A stretch of 21,531 nucleotides of DNA, taken from contig JAJZTU010000018.1 of the NCBI GenBank assembly GCA_021848765.1, forward strand, positions 1 through 21,531, written 5' to 3'. Position 1 is the first letter of the stretch. Each line of letters begins with the position of its first letter. The position numbers and the translations under genes were made by a program. The notes below the pieces were generated by a model. It saw only the letters and a program-made list of their open reading frames with translations. It made no database searches and had not been told where the DNA came from. Positions 15,185-21,531 of this stretch are shown here, one piece after another. Source of the DNA: Bacillota bacterium (lineage in GTDB: Bacteria; Bacillota; GCA-003054495; Carboxydocellales; JAJZTU01).

Positions 15185-16336
15185 ATGGCTTTTAAAAAAG
15201 GGGTTGCCGCCGTGCTGGCGGTGAGCTTTTTGGCGGTCAGTGTACTGGCCCCCGCTTATGGGGAGGAGTACAGCCGGCAGAAGGAGCAGAAGATGCTCCG
15301 GGAACTGAAGGCTATTCGTACTCAGAAGAAAAACATGGAGAAGCGCAAGCAGGAAACCAAGGTGGAGGCTAATAAACTTACTGTAGCCATTGATGAGGTT
15401 AAGAATAAAATTGACCTCCTGAACGATAAAATCTATGTCCAGAAAAAACAGTTAACTCAAGTGCGCCACGAGGTGAAGGTTACCGAGGAAGACTTGGTCC
15501 AGACCACCCAGGACCTGGGGGAACAGGTGCAGATGTTTAATTCCCGGGTCCAGGATATCTATGAGAACGGTTCAGTCAGTTACCTGGAGGTAGTCCTGGA
15601 CAGTGAAAGTTTTACTGATTTTCTGGATAGGTTCGAGTACATGAAGGCTATTGTGGAACAGGATTCCAAGCTGGTAGAGGAGATTGAGGCCAAGCAGGAG
15701 GAGATCCGCCGGAAGAAAGCCGAGTTGGAGGCCAAACGGGCCCGGATAGAGGATATTAAGGCTTCCACAGAGGAAGCCAAAGTGGAAAGCGAGGAACAGA
15801 AGCAAGAACATTCCCGGTTGTTGTCCAAGGCCAGGGAAGACCTGGAAAGATTTGAAGCAGAAATTGATAAGCTGGAAGAGGCTGAGAGCCGTAAAATGGC
15901 AGAACTTATCCGCTTGCGGCAGGCAAAGCCTTCCAAGCCCATGGGTTCCGGAGTAATGAAGTGGCCGGTTCCGGGACATGGGAGGATTTCTTCCCCCTTT
16001 GGCTGGCGGACTCACCCAATTCTGGGGGTCAAGAAGTTCCACCGGGGTATTGATATTCCGGCGCCAACCGGAGTCCCGGCCAAAGCGGCTCAGACCGGTC
16101 AGGTCATTTTCTCAGGCTGGATGAACGGGTATGGCAATGTTATTGTCCTGGACCACGGGGGAGGGGTATCCACCCTTTACGCCCACTTAAGCCAACGATC
16201 AGTAGATGTCGGGAAAGAGGTGCAAAAAGGCGATACTATTGGAGAAGTAGGTAGTACCGGGCGGAGTACCGGGCCTCACCTCCACTTCGAAGTCCGTACT
16301 GGCGGAGAACCTGTCAACCCTATGCCGTATCTGTAA
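15185..16336 (+). CDS. Secreted coiled-coil M23 (LytM) murein endopeptidase
   Basis: This exported EnvC-like cell-wall hydrolase has 383 residues. It starts with a signal peptide (MAFKKGVAAVLAVSFLAVSVLAPAYG, cleavage near 26). Long charged coiled coils follow at about 28-125 and 150-250, with a short non-coil stretch containing YLEVVLDSESFTDFLDRFEYM. The C-terminal LytM domain spans about 258-383. Zinc ligands H286 and D290 (HRGID) and H367 (GPHLHFEV) and the catalytic H334 (YAHLS) are all present. It should therefore be an active enzyme, unlike E. coli EnvC, which is only an activator. ATG 15185 has AGGAGGG (15169-15175) upstream. Position directly after ftsX suggests that FtsX gates it, as in other Firmicutes (inference). 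Confidence 0.92.
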   Translation: MAFKKGVAAVLAVSFLAVSVLAPAYGEEYSRQKEQKMLRELKAIRTQKKNMEKRKQETKVEANKLTVAIDEVKNKIDLLNDKIYVQKKQLTQVRHEVKVTEEDLVQTTQDLGEQVQMFNSRVQDIYENGSVSYLEVVLDSESFTDFLDRFEYMKAIVEQDSKLVEEIEAKQEEIRRKKAELEAKRARIEDIKASTEEAKVESEEQKQEHSRLLSKAREDLERFEAEIDKLEEAESRKMAELIRLRQAKPSKPMGSGVMKWPVPGHGRISSPFGWRTHPILGVKKFHRGIDIPAPTGVPAKAAQTGQVIFSGWMNGYGNVIVLDHGGGVSTLYAHLSQRSVDVGKEVQKGDTIGEVGSTGRSTGPHLHFEVRTGGEPVNPMPYL

Positions 16337-16355
16337 AGTGTTTGCTCTGTTAGAC

Positions 16356-16390
16356 AAGGAACTGCTTTTTTCGGCAGTTCCTTTCCTTGT
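16356..16390 (+). terminator. Terminator of the ftsEX-M23 operon
   Basis: AAGGAACTGC (16356-16365) pairs perfectly with GCAGTTCCTT (16374-16383) around a T-rich loop. An outer ACAAGG/CCTTGT pairing can extend it. The following T tract is interrupted, so it may be only moderately strong. Confidence 0.7.
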
Positions 16391-16393
16391 ATT

Positions 16394-16422
16394 TTGAAAG
16401 TGATTAATGTAGTATATATGTT
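16394..16422 (+). promoter_or_regulatory. Possible promoter of the ctpA-type gene
   Basis: TTGAAA (16394-16399) and TATGTT (16417-16422) are 17 bases apart. They lie between the upstream terminator and the protease start in an A/T-rich stretch. Other -10 registers (TATATA at 16413) have poor spacing. Confidence 0.4.
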
Positions 16423-16473
16423 AGTGAGTTCATATACTGGTATCAATGAGAAAACAAACGGAAGGTGATAGTG

Positions 16474-17616
16474 TTGTCAGACCGCCGCAGGGTTCTAATA
16501 GCCATAGTTGTCCTGATGTTCTTATTCGGCGCCACAGTCAGCGGGGTGCTGGTTACCAATTACCAACATATTGGGACTCTGGTAAAGGTAGTTAAGCTGG
16601 TCAGGAACAACTATATTGAGCCGGTAACGACCACTCAGTTGATGGATGGGGCTATAAAGGGGATTGTGGAGTCCTTGGACGACCCCTACTCGGTGTATTT
16701 GGAACCCAAGAGGTATCAGGAACTCCAGGTGCAAATGCAGGGTTCTTTCGGCGGACTGGGAATTCATGTCGGGGTAAAGGATAAGCATATTACGGTAATA
16801 GCGCCGATCAAGGGGACTCCGGCTTTCCGGGCAGGGGTTAAGGCCGGTGATGTAATCGCCAGGATTAACGACCAGGATGCCATCAATATGGACATCGATA
16901 AGGCTGTGGAACTAATGCGCGGGCCGGCCGGGACCCGTGTGAAGATTACCGTCATCCGGGAAGAAAAGGGTGAGAAAAAACCCCTGGAATTCAACATTGT
17001 CCGGGAAATCATCACTGTTCCCTCGGTGGAAGGCAAGTTGGTGAAGGGGGAGCCTATTGCGCATATTCAGTTGAGCATGTTTAATGAAAATACCAAAACT
17101 GAGTTGGCGGAGACCATTAAAAAGTTGGAGCAGGAAAAATTCCGGGGAATTATCTTAGACCTGCGCAATAACCCGGGAGGAGAGTTGAAGGCAGCCGGTG
17201 ATGTAGCTAATTACTTTGTCCCGAAGGGGCGGATAGTAACCATCCGGGACCGGTTCGGGGCGGTGGAAACCATTGATGCTGACGGAGATAAGCTCAATTA
17301 CCCGCTGGTGGTCCTGGTCAACGGCTTTAGCGCCAGCGCCTCGGAAATTGTGGCCGGGGCTATTAAGGATACCGGCTCCGGCACATTGGTGGGTACCAAA
17401 ACCTACGGTAAAGGGGTAGTGCAGACCATTTTTAAATTAGACAGTGATTCCGGCCTGAAAATTACTACAGCTAAGTACTTTACTCCCAAAGGACATGACA
17501 TCCACAAAAAGGGGATCGACCCTGATGTTGTTATTGAGCAGCCGGAGGACAGCAAGGAGGATTTGCAGCTGAATAAAGCAGTGGAAATACTAAAGAGCAA
17601 AATCCAGCCGCAATAG
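16474..17616 (+). CDS. C-terminal processing peptidase (S41 family, CtpA/CtpB-like)
   Basis: This is a membrane-anchored serine protease of about 380 residues. An N-terminal membrane segment (about 7-27) leads to an extracytoplasmic body. A PDZ domain (about 88-175) includes the carboxylate-binding GGLGIHV loop. The S41 catalytic core (about 180-345) has Ser288 in GFSASASE, Lys313 in TYGKGVVQ and Gln317. The spacing of 25 residues between Ser and Lys matches the family. Such proteases trim the C-termini of exported proteins and, in Firmicutes, act in sporulation signalling or on wall hydrolases. TTG 16474 is chosen because GGAAGGTG (16460-16467) is six bases away. GTG 16471 and GTG 16465 are in frame but too close to that site. 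It follows the ftsEX-M23 operon, a conserved order in many Firmicutes. Confidence 0.93.
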   Translation: MSDRRRVLIAIVVLMFLFGATVSGVLVTNYQHIGTLVKVVKLVRNNYIEPVTTTQLMDGAIKGIVESLDDPYSVYLEPKRYQELQVQMQGSFGGLGIHVGVKDKHITVIAPIKGTPAFRAGVKAGDVIARINDQDAINMDIDKAVELMRGPAGTRVKITVIREEKGEKKPLEFNIVREIITVPSVEGKLVKGEPIAHIQLSMFNENTKTELAETIKKLEQEKFRGIILDLRNNPGGELKAAGDVANYFVPKGRIVTIRDRFGAVETIDADGDKLNYPLVVLVNGFSASASEIVAGAIKDTGSGTLVGTKTYGKGVVQTIFKLDSDSGLKITTAKYFTPKGHDIHKKGIDPDVVIEQPEDSKEDLQLNKAVEILKSKIQPQ

Positions 17617-17627
17617 TAATTACGGGG

Positions 17628-17659
17628 GTCCCGGTCATACCGGGGCTTTTTTCTTTTTT
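17628..17659 (+). terminator. Rho-independent terminator after the ctpA-type gene
   Basis: GTCCCGGT (17628-17635) pairs with ACCGGGGC (17639-17646), one T-G wobble, loop CAT. It is followed by TTTTTTCTTTTTTC. Confidence 0.88.
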
Positions 17660-17740
17660 CCTGTGAGCAGGATTTAGGTTCCCACCGGCGAATTCATATC
17701 TGACGGAAAAGGTGCCGGAAACGGAGGAAGTGTACAGTCT

Positions 17741-18373
17741 ATGGGAATAGCCAAGGATACTGCTCATCCGGAAGGGCAGGGACAATATACTTCCCTGGCG
17801 GAAATCAGGGAGGTTTGCCTGCAATGCAGGAAATGCAAGCTCAGACAGGGCTGCCGGCAGGTGGTCTTTGGCAGGGGCAACCCGGAGGCCAGGCTGATGT
17901 TTGTCGGGGAAGGGCCGGGGGAACAGGAGGATATCCAGGGGCTGCCTTTTGTGGGGAAGGCGGGACAGCTTTTAGATAAGATTATCGAGGCTGCAGGTTT
18001 TTCCCTGGAAGAGGTCTATATCGGGAATATCGTCAAATGCCGGCCCCCGGGAAACCGGGTTCCCACCCTGGAGGAGGCCAGGACGTGTATGCCGTGGCTG
18101 ATGAAGCAGATTCAGCTAATCCGGCCTAAAATAATGGTCTGCCTGGGGTCCACTGCGGTGCAGGGAATTCTGGACCCCAGCCTGCGGATTACGAAGATCA
18201 GAGGACGGTGGGCAGAGCGAAACGGGATCTTGATTATGCCTACCTACCATCCTGCTGCCCTGCTCAGGGATGAGAGCAAAAAACGCCCGGTTTGGGAGGA
18301 TTTTAAACAGATTAGGAAAATGTACCTTGCCTTGGCGGAAAGGGAATGTACGGCCGGCAATCCTATAGTTTAA
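17741..18373 (+). CDS. Family 4 uracil-DNA glycosylase with Fe-S cluster
   Basis: It removes uracil from DNA to start base-excision repair of deaminated cytosines. It has 210 residues. The active-site loop GEGPGEQED is at 57-65 and the minor-groove loop HPAALLRD starts at H170. The 4Fe-4S ligands fit C29 and C32 (CRKC) with C100 and C116, separated by 15 residues as in thermophilic family 4 enzymes. The N-terminal 15 residues are not conserved-looking. ATG 17741 has GGAGGA at 17723-17728 but a long 12-base gap, and no better start is in frame upstream. It is flanked by terminators on both sides, so it is probably its own transcription unit. Family 4 enzymes are frequent in thermophiles but also occur in mesophilic Firmicutes. 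Confidence 0.9.
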   Translation: MGIAKDTAHPEGQGQYTSLAEIREVCLQCRKCKLRQGCRQVVFGRGNPEARLMFVGEGPGEQEDIQGLPFVGKAGQLLDKIIEAAGFSLEEVYIGNIVKCRPPGNRVPTLEEARTCMPWLMKQIQLIRPKIMVCLGSTAVQGILDPSLRITKIRGRWAERNGILIMPTYHPAALLRDESKKRPVWEDFKQIRKMYLALAERECTAGNPIV

Positions 18374-18390
18374 CCGGCTTAAACACTGAC

Positions 18391-18418
18391 CCGGAGGATA
18401 TCCTCCGGTTTCTTTTTT
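18391..18418 (+). terminator. Terminator after the UDG gene
   Basis: CCGGAGGATATCCTCCGG (18391-18408) is a perfect 18-base palindrome followed by TTTCTTTTTT. It lies 17 bp after the UDG stop. Confidence 0.88.
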
Positions 18419-18484
18419 AACGACATAATTTCCACCCGGGTATCCAATACTATAAAAAAAATAAACTGCCAGGAGTGGTTAACC

Positions 18485-19789
18485 ATGCTTAACTTCCCGT
18501 TTCGCCGCAAAGTCCTGAATGTCCTTGTGTTGGGAGTAATGGTTGCCTCTGTTGCCTTTTCCGGCTGTAGTCCCAAGGGAGCAAAAAAGCCTGCTCCCAA
18601 AAAAGAAGAGCCTCCTGTGAAGGTTGGCGTAGCCATGGCCACTATGGAGGGCGACGGATATGCCGCTTTGAAAAAGGCTATGGAAAAAATGAAAAAAACT
18701 GAAAAGGTAGACCTGACGTGGATGGATGCCAAAAACGATCCTGCTACTCAGAGCACTCAGGTGGAGGAATTGGTAAAGAAAAAGGTTAAAGTAATTATTC
18801 TGCACATGGTGAACCCCGGGGAGGGGCGGCAGTTAGTAAGTAAGCTCCAGGAGAAACAAATCCGGGTACTGGCTATCGAAAGGCTCCCGAAAAATGTAGC
18901 CCTGGACGGGTATGTAACTCCTGATTATCTCCGGGCCGGGGAGGTCCAAGGCCAGTTTGTGGCCGGTAAAGTGGTCAAGGGCACTGTTTTGCTCTTTACC
19001 GGGGCCGAGGATACCCTGACTAATCAGGCTCTCTACGCCGGCTTCCGGCAGGGGTTGGGAACCGGTCACGCTTTGGTTATTAAGAAGATTACTGTTTCCG
19101 ACACCATAGACCCTAAGGTTATTGAGGAAGAGGTTTTGCAGGCTCTTAAAGCCAATCCTAATGCAGCAGCTATTGTAGCCCAGAGTGGGCCCCAGACGGC
19201 GGCAGTAATAAAGTATTTGCAGGAGAATAAAGACAAGGCTGATTTGATTACCACTGTCGGCCTGGGTGCGGATAAGCATGCATCTGTAGCGTTAGCCACC
19301 GGGCAGCATGATGCCGAAGTGGACACCCGCCCGGATTTAATAGCCTATTATGCCCTAAAAGGCGCCAAGCTGCTGGCTCAGGGCCAACATATCGATTATG
19401 ACCAAAGGGTGAAAAATGATGAGAGTGATGTCCCGGTTAAGGTTATTCCCGTAAGGCTGATCAGGATGGACAACACTTATTTACTGGAGGAACGTTGGGG
19501 AGACCTGAAGAAGGAAGCCAAGAAGGCCAAGGAAAAAGAAAAGAAAAAAGCTGAACAGCAAGAGAGCAAACCAAAAGTTAAAGTAACTGAGGGTGGGGGC
19601 AAGGACAAAGAGCAGCAGAAAAAAACCAAATTGATGATTAAAACCAAAGAAGGCAAGACCATCGAAATTGAAATTGACGGTGAGATTCAGGAAATCAAAA
19701 GCCAGGCCGGAAGCGCTGCCAAGGGTAAAGAAGCCAAGGGCGGCAAACAGGAAGGCGGGTCCGGGCAAGGAGGGTCTGAAGGGGAATAA
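18485..19789 (+). CDS. Lipoprotein with periplasmic-binding (sugar-type) domain and charged C-terminal tail
   Basis: This is a 434-residue lipoprotein. The leader ends in the lipobox VAFSGC with Cys28. A Pro/Lys linker precedes a type I periplasmic-binding domain of the RbsB class (about 45-335). Visible landmarks are KVGVAMATMEGDGYAALKKAM, VKVIILHMVNP, VLLFTGAEDTLTNQALYAGFRQGL and DLIAYYALKGAKLL. The tail (about 339-434) is unusual. It runs from KKEAKKAKEKEKKKAEQQE into a strand-like segment TKLMIKTKEGKTIEIEIDGE, then a Gly/Lys/Glu-rich end. No permease, ATPase or kinase gene is adjacent, so it may be a sensor, a wall-associated binding protein or an orphan receptor. ATG 18485 has AGGAG (18471-18475) nine bases upstream. 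The lipid anchor and fold are well supported; the ligand is unknown. Confidence 0.82.
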   Translation: MLNFPFRRKVLNVLVLGVMVASVAFSGCSPKGAKKPAPKKEEPPVKVGVAMATMEGDGYAALKKAMEKMKKTEKVDLTWMDAKNDPATQSTQVEELVKKKVKVIILHMVNPGEGRQLVSKLQEKQIRVLAIERLPKNVALDGYVTPDYLRAGEVQGQFVAGKVVKGTVLLFTGAEDTLTNQALYAGFRQGLGTGHALVIKKITVSDTIDPKVIEEEVLQALKANPNAAAIVAQSGPQTAAVIKYLQENKDKADLITTVGLGADKHASVALATGQHDAEVDTRPDLIAYYALKGAKLLAQGQHIDYDQRVKNDESDVPVKVIPVRLIRMDNTYLLEERWGDLKKEAKKAKEKEKKKAEQQESKPKVKVTEGGGKDKEQQKKTKLMIKTKEGKTIEIEIDGEIQEIKSQAGSAAKGKEAKGGKQEGGSGQGGSEGE

Positions 19790-19806
19790 GCAATGGTAAA
19801 GTGTGC

Positions 19807-19908
19807 AACAGGGAGTTAACCTTAACAGGGAGTTAACCTTAACAGGGAGTTAACCTTAACAGGGAGTTAACCTTAACAGGGAGTTAACCTTAACAGGGAG
19901 TTAACCGT
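19807..19908. repeat. Six tandem copies of a 17-bp repeat
   Basis: The unit AACAGGGAGTTAACCTT is repeated six times without gaps, starting at 19807, 19824, 19841, 19858, 19875 and 19892. The first five are identical and the sixth ends CCGT instead of CCTT. A degenerate partial unit (AACCGGGGG) follows. There are no spacers, so it is not a CRISPR array. It fills the gap between two genes. Confidence 0.97.
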
Positions 19909-19930
19909 AACCGGGGGCTCCCTGTTTTCA
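19892..19930 (+). terminator. Probable terminator whose 5' arm is the repeat unit
   Basis: AACAGGGAG at the start of the last repeat (19892-19900) is the reverse complement of CTCCCTGTT (19918-19926), and TTTTC overlaps or follows. The loop of 17 bases includes the rest of the repeat. Every earlier copy supplies the same 5' arm. It terminates the lipoprotein transcript if functional; the T tract is short. Confidence 0.55.
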
Positions 19931-19966
19931 TATTATACAACAGAAAATTAAGTGAGGTGTGGCATA

Positions 19967-21037
19967 ATGCCTAATTCTCCCTATTGCTTCGATACGGTTG
20001 CCGCCCCGGGTTCTCCGGCAACCCTGGATACCACCCGCATTATGGCCCCGAATCCCATCATTCTTGGGGTCCAGGTATCACGGCTGGTATATCCGACACC
20101 AATGGTAAGCTGGCGGCCGAATGCAGTCATCCTGGCTCCCTTGGAACCGTTTCAATATGCTTTGGCAGCTACTTCATTGAGCCATTTTCCCTTTAATGCC
20201 CCGATCCTGTTAACTCACCCCTACCACCTGGCACCGGAGGTTTGCGCAGAAATCCAACGGCTCAACCCTCCCGGGAAGGGCCTGCCGTTTCAAATAATTC
20301 TGGTTGGTCCCTTGTCCCCTGCAATAGGTGGGCAGTTGGCCCAAATGGGATACCGGGTCAAGCACATCATGGGCAATGACCCCTATGATACTGCAGCTAA
20401 AATAGCCCGGGCACAGGTGGAAATAACCGGCGAACGGACGAAGGACCTGATGGTAGTAGCAGGGGAATATTACCCCTGTGCTCTGCCTGCTGCTTACTAT
20501 GCAGCCCACAGTGGAGTTCCCATCCTGTTTGCCGCCCGGACTGCCCTTTATCCTGCTACCAGAGAGTATATCCGGGAAGCGGGCAATCCCAATGTCTATG
20601 TGGTGGGTACAGAACAGATCCCCGGCCCGGAAGTGGTGAGGGAAATTCAGAGCCTGACAGGAGGATTTGTAGACAGGATTAGTGGCGCCAATCCTGCGGA
20701 AGTAGCGGTGAACTTCAGCCGCTATAAGAGTCCGGTTAATGACTTTGGCTGGGCCAGGAACCAACCCGGAAAAGGTGATGCCTTTACCTTTGCCACCGGT
20801 CAGCCATGGCAGACTGCCGTTGTGGGGGCCATCCTGGGGCATCTGGGGAAGCATACCCCGCTGTTGTTAGTTGAGCAAAATAGAGTCCCGCCGGTAGTGG
20901 AAAGCTACTTAACGGCACTGCAGCCTCACCATGAGGGCCACCACTCCATGCCTCCCTTTATGCACGGCTTCGTTTTGGGTAATTTACAGGAAATTTCTTT
21001 CCCTACCCAGGCCCGTCTGGAGGAGCTATTAAATTAA
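19967..21037 (+). CDS. Protein of three CWB2-like (cell wall-binding 2) repeats, no signal peptide
   Basis: This 356-residue protein is built from three repeats of the cell-wall-binding type 2 pattern. Repeat 1 covers about 38-132 (AVILAPLEPFQYALAATSLSHFPFNAPILLT ... IILVGPLSPAIGGQL). Repeat 2 covers about 134-232; it has GNDPYDTAAKIA, LMVVAGEYYPCALPAAYYAAHSGVPILFA and VYVVGTEQIP. Repeat 3 covers about 237-345, with RISGANPAEVAVNFS and ATGQPWQTAVVGAILGHLGKHTPLLLV. In S-layer proteins these repeats anchor the protein to wall polymers. Here there is no signal peptide or membrane segment from the ATG at 19967, which is supported by GAGGTG at 19954-19959. It may act in the cytoplasm, leave by another route, or be a fold relative with another role. 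It is followed by an inverted repeat and the icd promoter. Confidence 0.72.
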   Translation: MPNSPYCFDTVAAPGSPATLDTTRIMAPNPIILGVQVSRLVYPTPMVSWRPNAVILAPLEPFQYALAATSLSHFPFNAPILLTHPYHLAPEVCAEIQRLNPPGKGLPFQIILVGPLSPAIGGQLAQMGYRVKHIMGNDPYDTAAKIARAQVEITGERTKDLMVVAGEYYPCALPAAYYAAHSGVPILFAARTALYPATREYIREAGNPNVYVVGTEQIPGPEVVREIQSLTGGFVDRISGANPAEVAVNFSRYKSPVNDFGWARNQPGKGDAFTFATGQPWQTAVVGAILGHLGKHTPLLLVEQNRVPPVVESYLTALQPHHEGHHSMPPFMHGFVLGNLQEISFPTQARLEELLN

Positions 21038-21051
21038 GGGTAACAATTGCG

Positions 21052-21085
21052 AAAGGAGGCGGATAAAAATTTTTTCGCCTCCTTT
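21052..21085. terminator. Inverted repeat after the CWB2-like gene, possible terminator
   Basis: AAAGGAGGCG (21052-21061) pairs perfectly with CGCCTCCTTT (21076-21085). The loop contains AAAAATTTTTT. No T tract follows the 3' arm, so a factor-independent terminator is doubtful even though the place is right (15 bp after the stop). Confidence 0.45.
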
Positions 21086-21107
21086 ACGTGAATTAGCCTT
21101 AAAAAAT

Positions 21108-21138
21108 TTGACAAACCTTGTACACCTTAGGTTAAAAT
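21108..21138 (+). promoter_or_regulatory. Probable promoter of icd
   Basis: A perfect TTGACA (21108-21113) is followed, after 19 bases, by TAAAAT (21133-21138). The spacing is one or two bases longer than ideal. The leader would be about 60 nt. Confidence 0.6.
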
Positions 21139-21202
21139 GGAATGGGACAAACTAGCCCGTAAAATAATCTAATTACCAGGAAACATGAGGAGGAGAAAGA
21201 AA

Positions 21203-21531
21203 TTGTCAGAGAAATTCCAACTGCCTGCGTGGGGCGAGAAGATTACAATTCAAAACGGCAAGCTGCAGGTTCCTAACAACCCGGTAATTCCCTTCATCGA
21301 AGGAGACGGGACAGGGCCGGACATCTGGGCTGCCGCTTCCAGGGTATTGGATGCATCTGTGGAAAAGGCTTATGGGGGCGTCAGGAAAATAGCCTGGTAT
21401 GAAGTCTATGCCGGGGAAAAGGCCTTCAATAAATTTGGCGAGTGGCTGCCGGCCGACACCCTCAAGGCTATCCGCGAATACATAGTAGCCATCAAGGGAC
21501 CGCTGACCACGCCTGTCGGTGGCGGGATGCG
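21203..21531 (+). CDS. icd: NADP-type isocitrate dehydrogenase, N-terminal part (cut by window end)
   Basis: This is the TCA-cycle enzyme converting isocitrate to 2-oxoglutarate. The first 109 codons are present, from TTG 21203 with GAGGAGGAG (21187-21195) seven bases upstream. The reading MSEKFQLPAWGEKI, then VIPFIEGDGTGPDIW, VRKIAWYEVYAGEKAF and AIKGPLTTPVGGGM matches E. coli-type Icd. The IEGDGTGPDI motif forms part of the nucleotide site. The regulatory serine after GGGxR would lie just beyond the window. It has its own promoter and is separated from the CWB2-like gene by an inverted repeat. Confidence 0.93.
   Translation, partial: MSEKFQLPAWGEKITIQNGKLQVPNNPVIPFIEGDGTGPDIWAAASRVLDASVEKAYGGVRKIAWYEVYAGEKAFNKFGEWLPADTLKAIREYIVAIKGPLTTPVGGGM

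Noticed and set aside
19807..19908. Direct repeats as a CRISPR array
   Set aside because: The 17-bp units are contiguous with no spacers and there are no cas genes.

Overview
The window looks like a chromosomal segment of an anaerobic, Gram-positive-type Firmicute, most likely Peptococcaceae / Desulfotomaculum-like. I infer this from gene content and style: strong AGGAGG-type ribosome sites, frequent TTG and GTG starts, a split transketolase, a YitT protein, a family 4 uracil-DNA glycosylase, CWB2-type repeats and a lipoprotein with a Gram-positive-style leader. No 16S or other taxonomic marker is present, so the assignment is tentative. Nearly all genes are on the + strand. The exceptions are murI and an SseB-C-like gene, which form a small minus-strand island in the middle.

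Layout. 1-545: end of an HD-GYP signalling protein. 653-1192: DUF5317-like membrane protein. 1305-3980: secA. 4008-5115: prfB, read through a programmed +1 frameshift, with its terminator at 5129-5165. About 5170-7072: remnant of a group II intron whose reverse transcriptase is frameshifted and cut short and for which I see no domain V. 7151-8014: yitT-family membrane protein. 8049-9604: TnpB-only IS200/IS605-type element with end hairpins and a probable omega RNA (reRNA). 9692-11497: transketolase N and C subunits. 11498-11981: gene-free convergent spacer with a terminator and a remarkable 229-nt foldback. 11982-12791: murI (minus). 12927-13340: SseB-C-like protein (minus). 13563-16336: ftsE-ftsX-M23 peptidase. 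16474-17616: ctpA-type protease. 17741-18373: family 4 UDG. 18485-19789: orphan sugar-binding-type lipoprotein with a charged tail. 19807-19926: six 17-bp tandem repeats ending in a terminator arm. 19967-21037: CWB2-repeat protein without signal peptide. 21203-end: start of NADP-type isocitrate dehydrogenase.

How the genes work together. The core is housekeeping: protein export (secA), translation termination (prfB), pentose phosphate interconversion (tkt), peptidoglycan precursor supply (murI), division-linked wall hydrolysis (ftsE, ftsX and the M23 protein, probably with the ctpA-type protease), base-excision repair (UDG) and the TCA cycle (icd). Two mobile elements sit in intergenic sites, one beside the prfB terminator and one just after yitT, and neither interrupts a gene.

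The most unusual non-coding features are the long three-way-junction foldback between tktC and murI, and the tandem array that multiplies the 5' arm of a terminator. The TnpB also has a non-canonical RuvC-II motif. I did not find a clear new defence or biosynthetic system.
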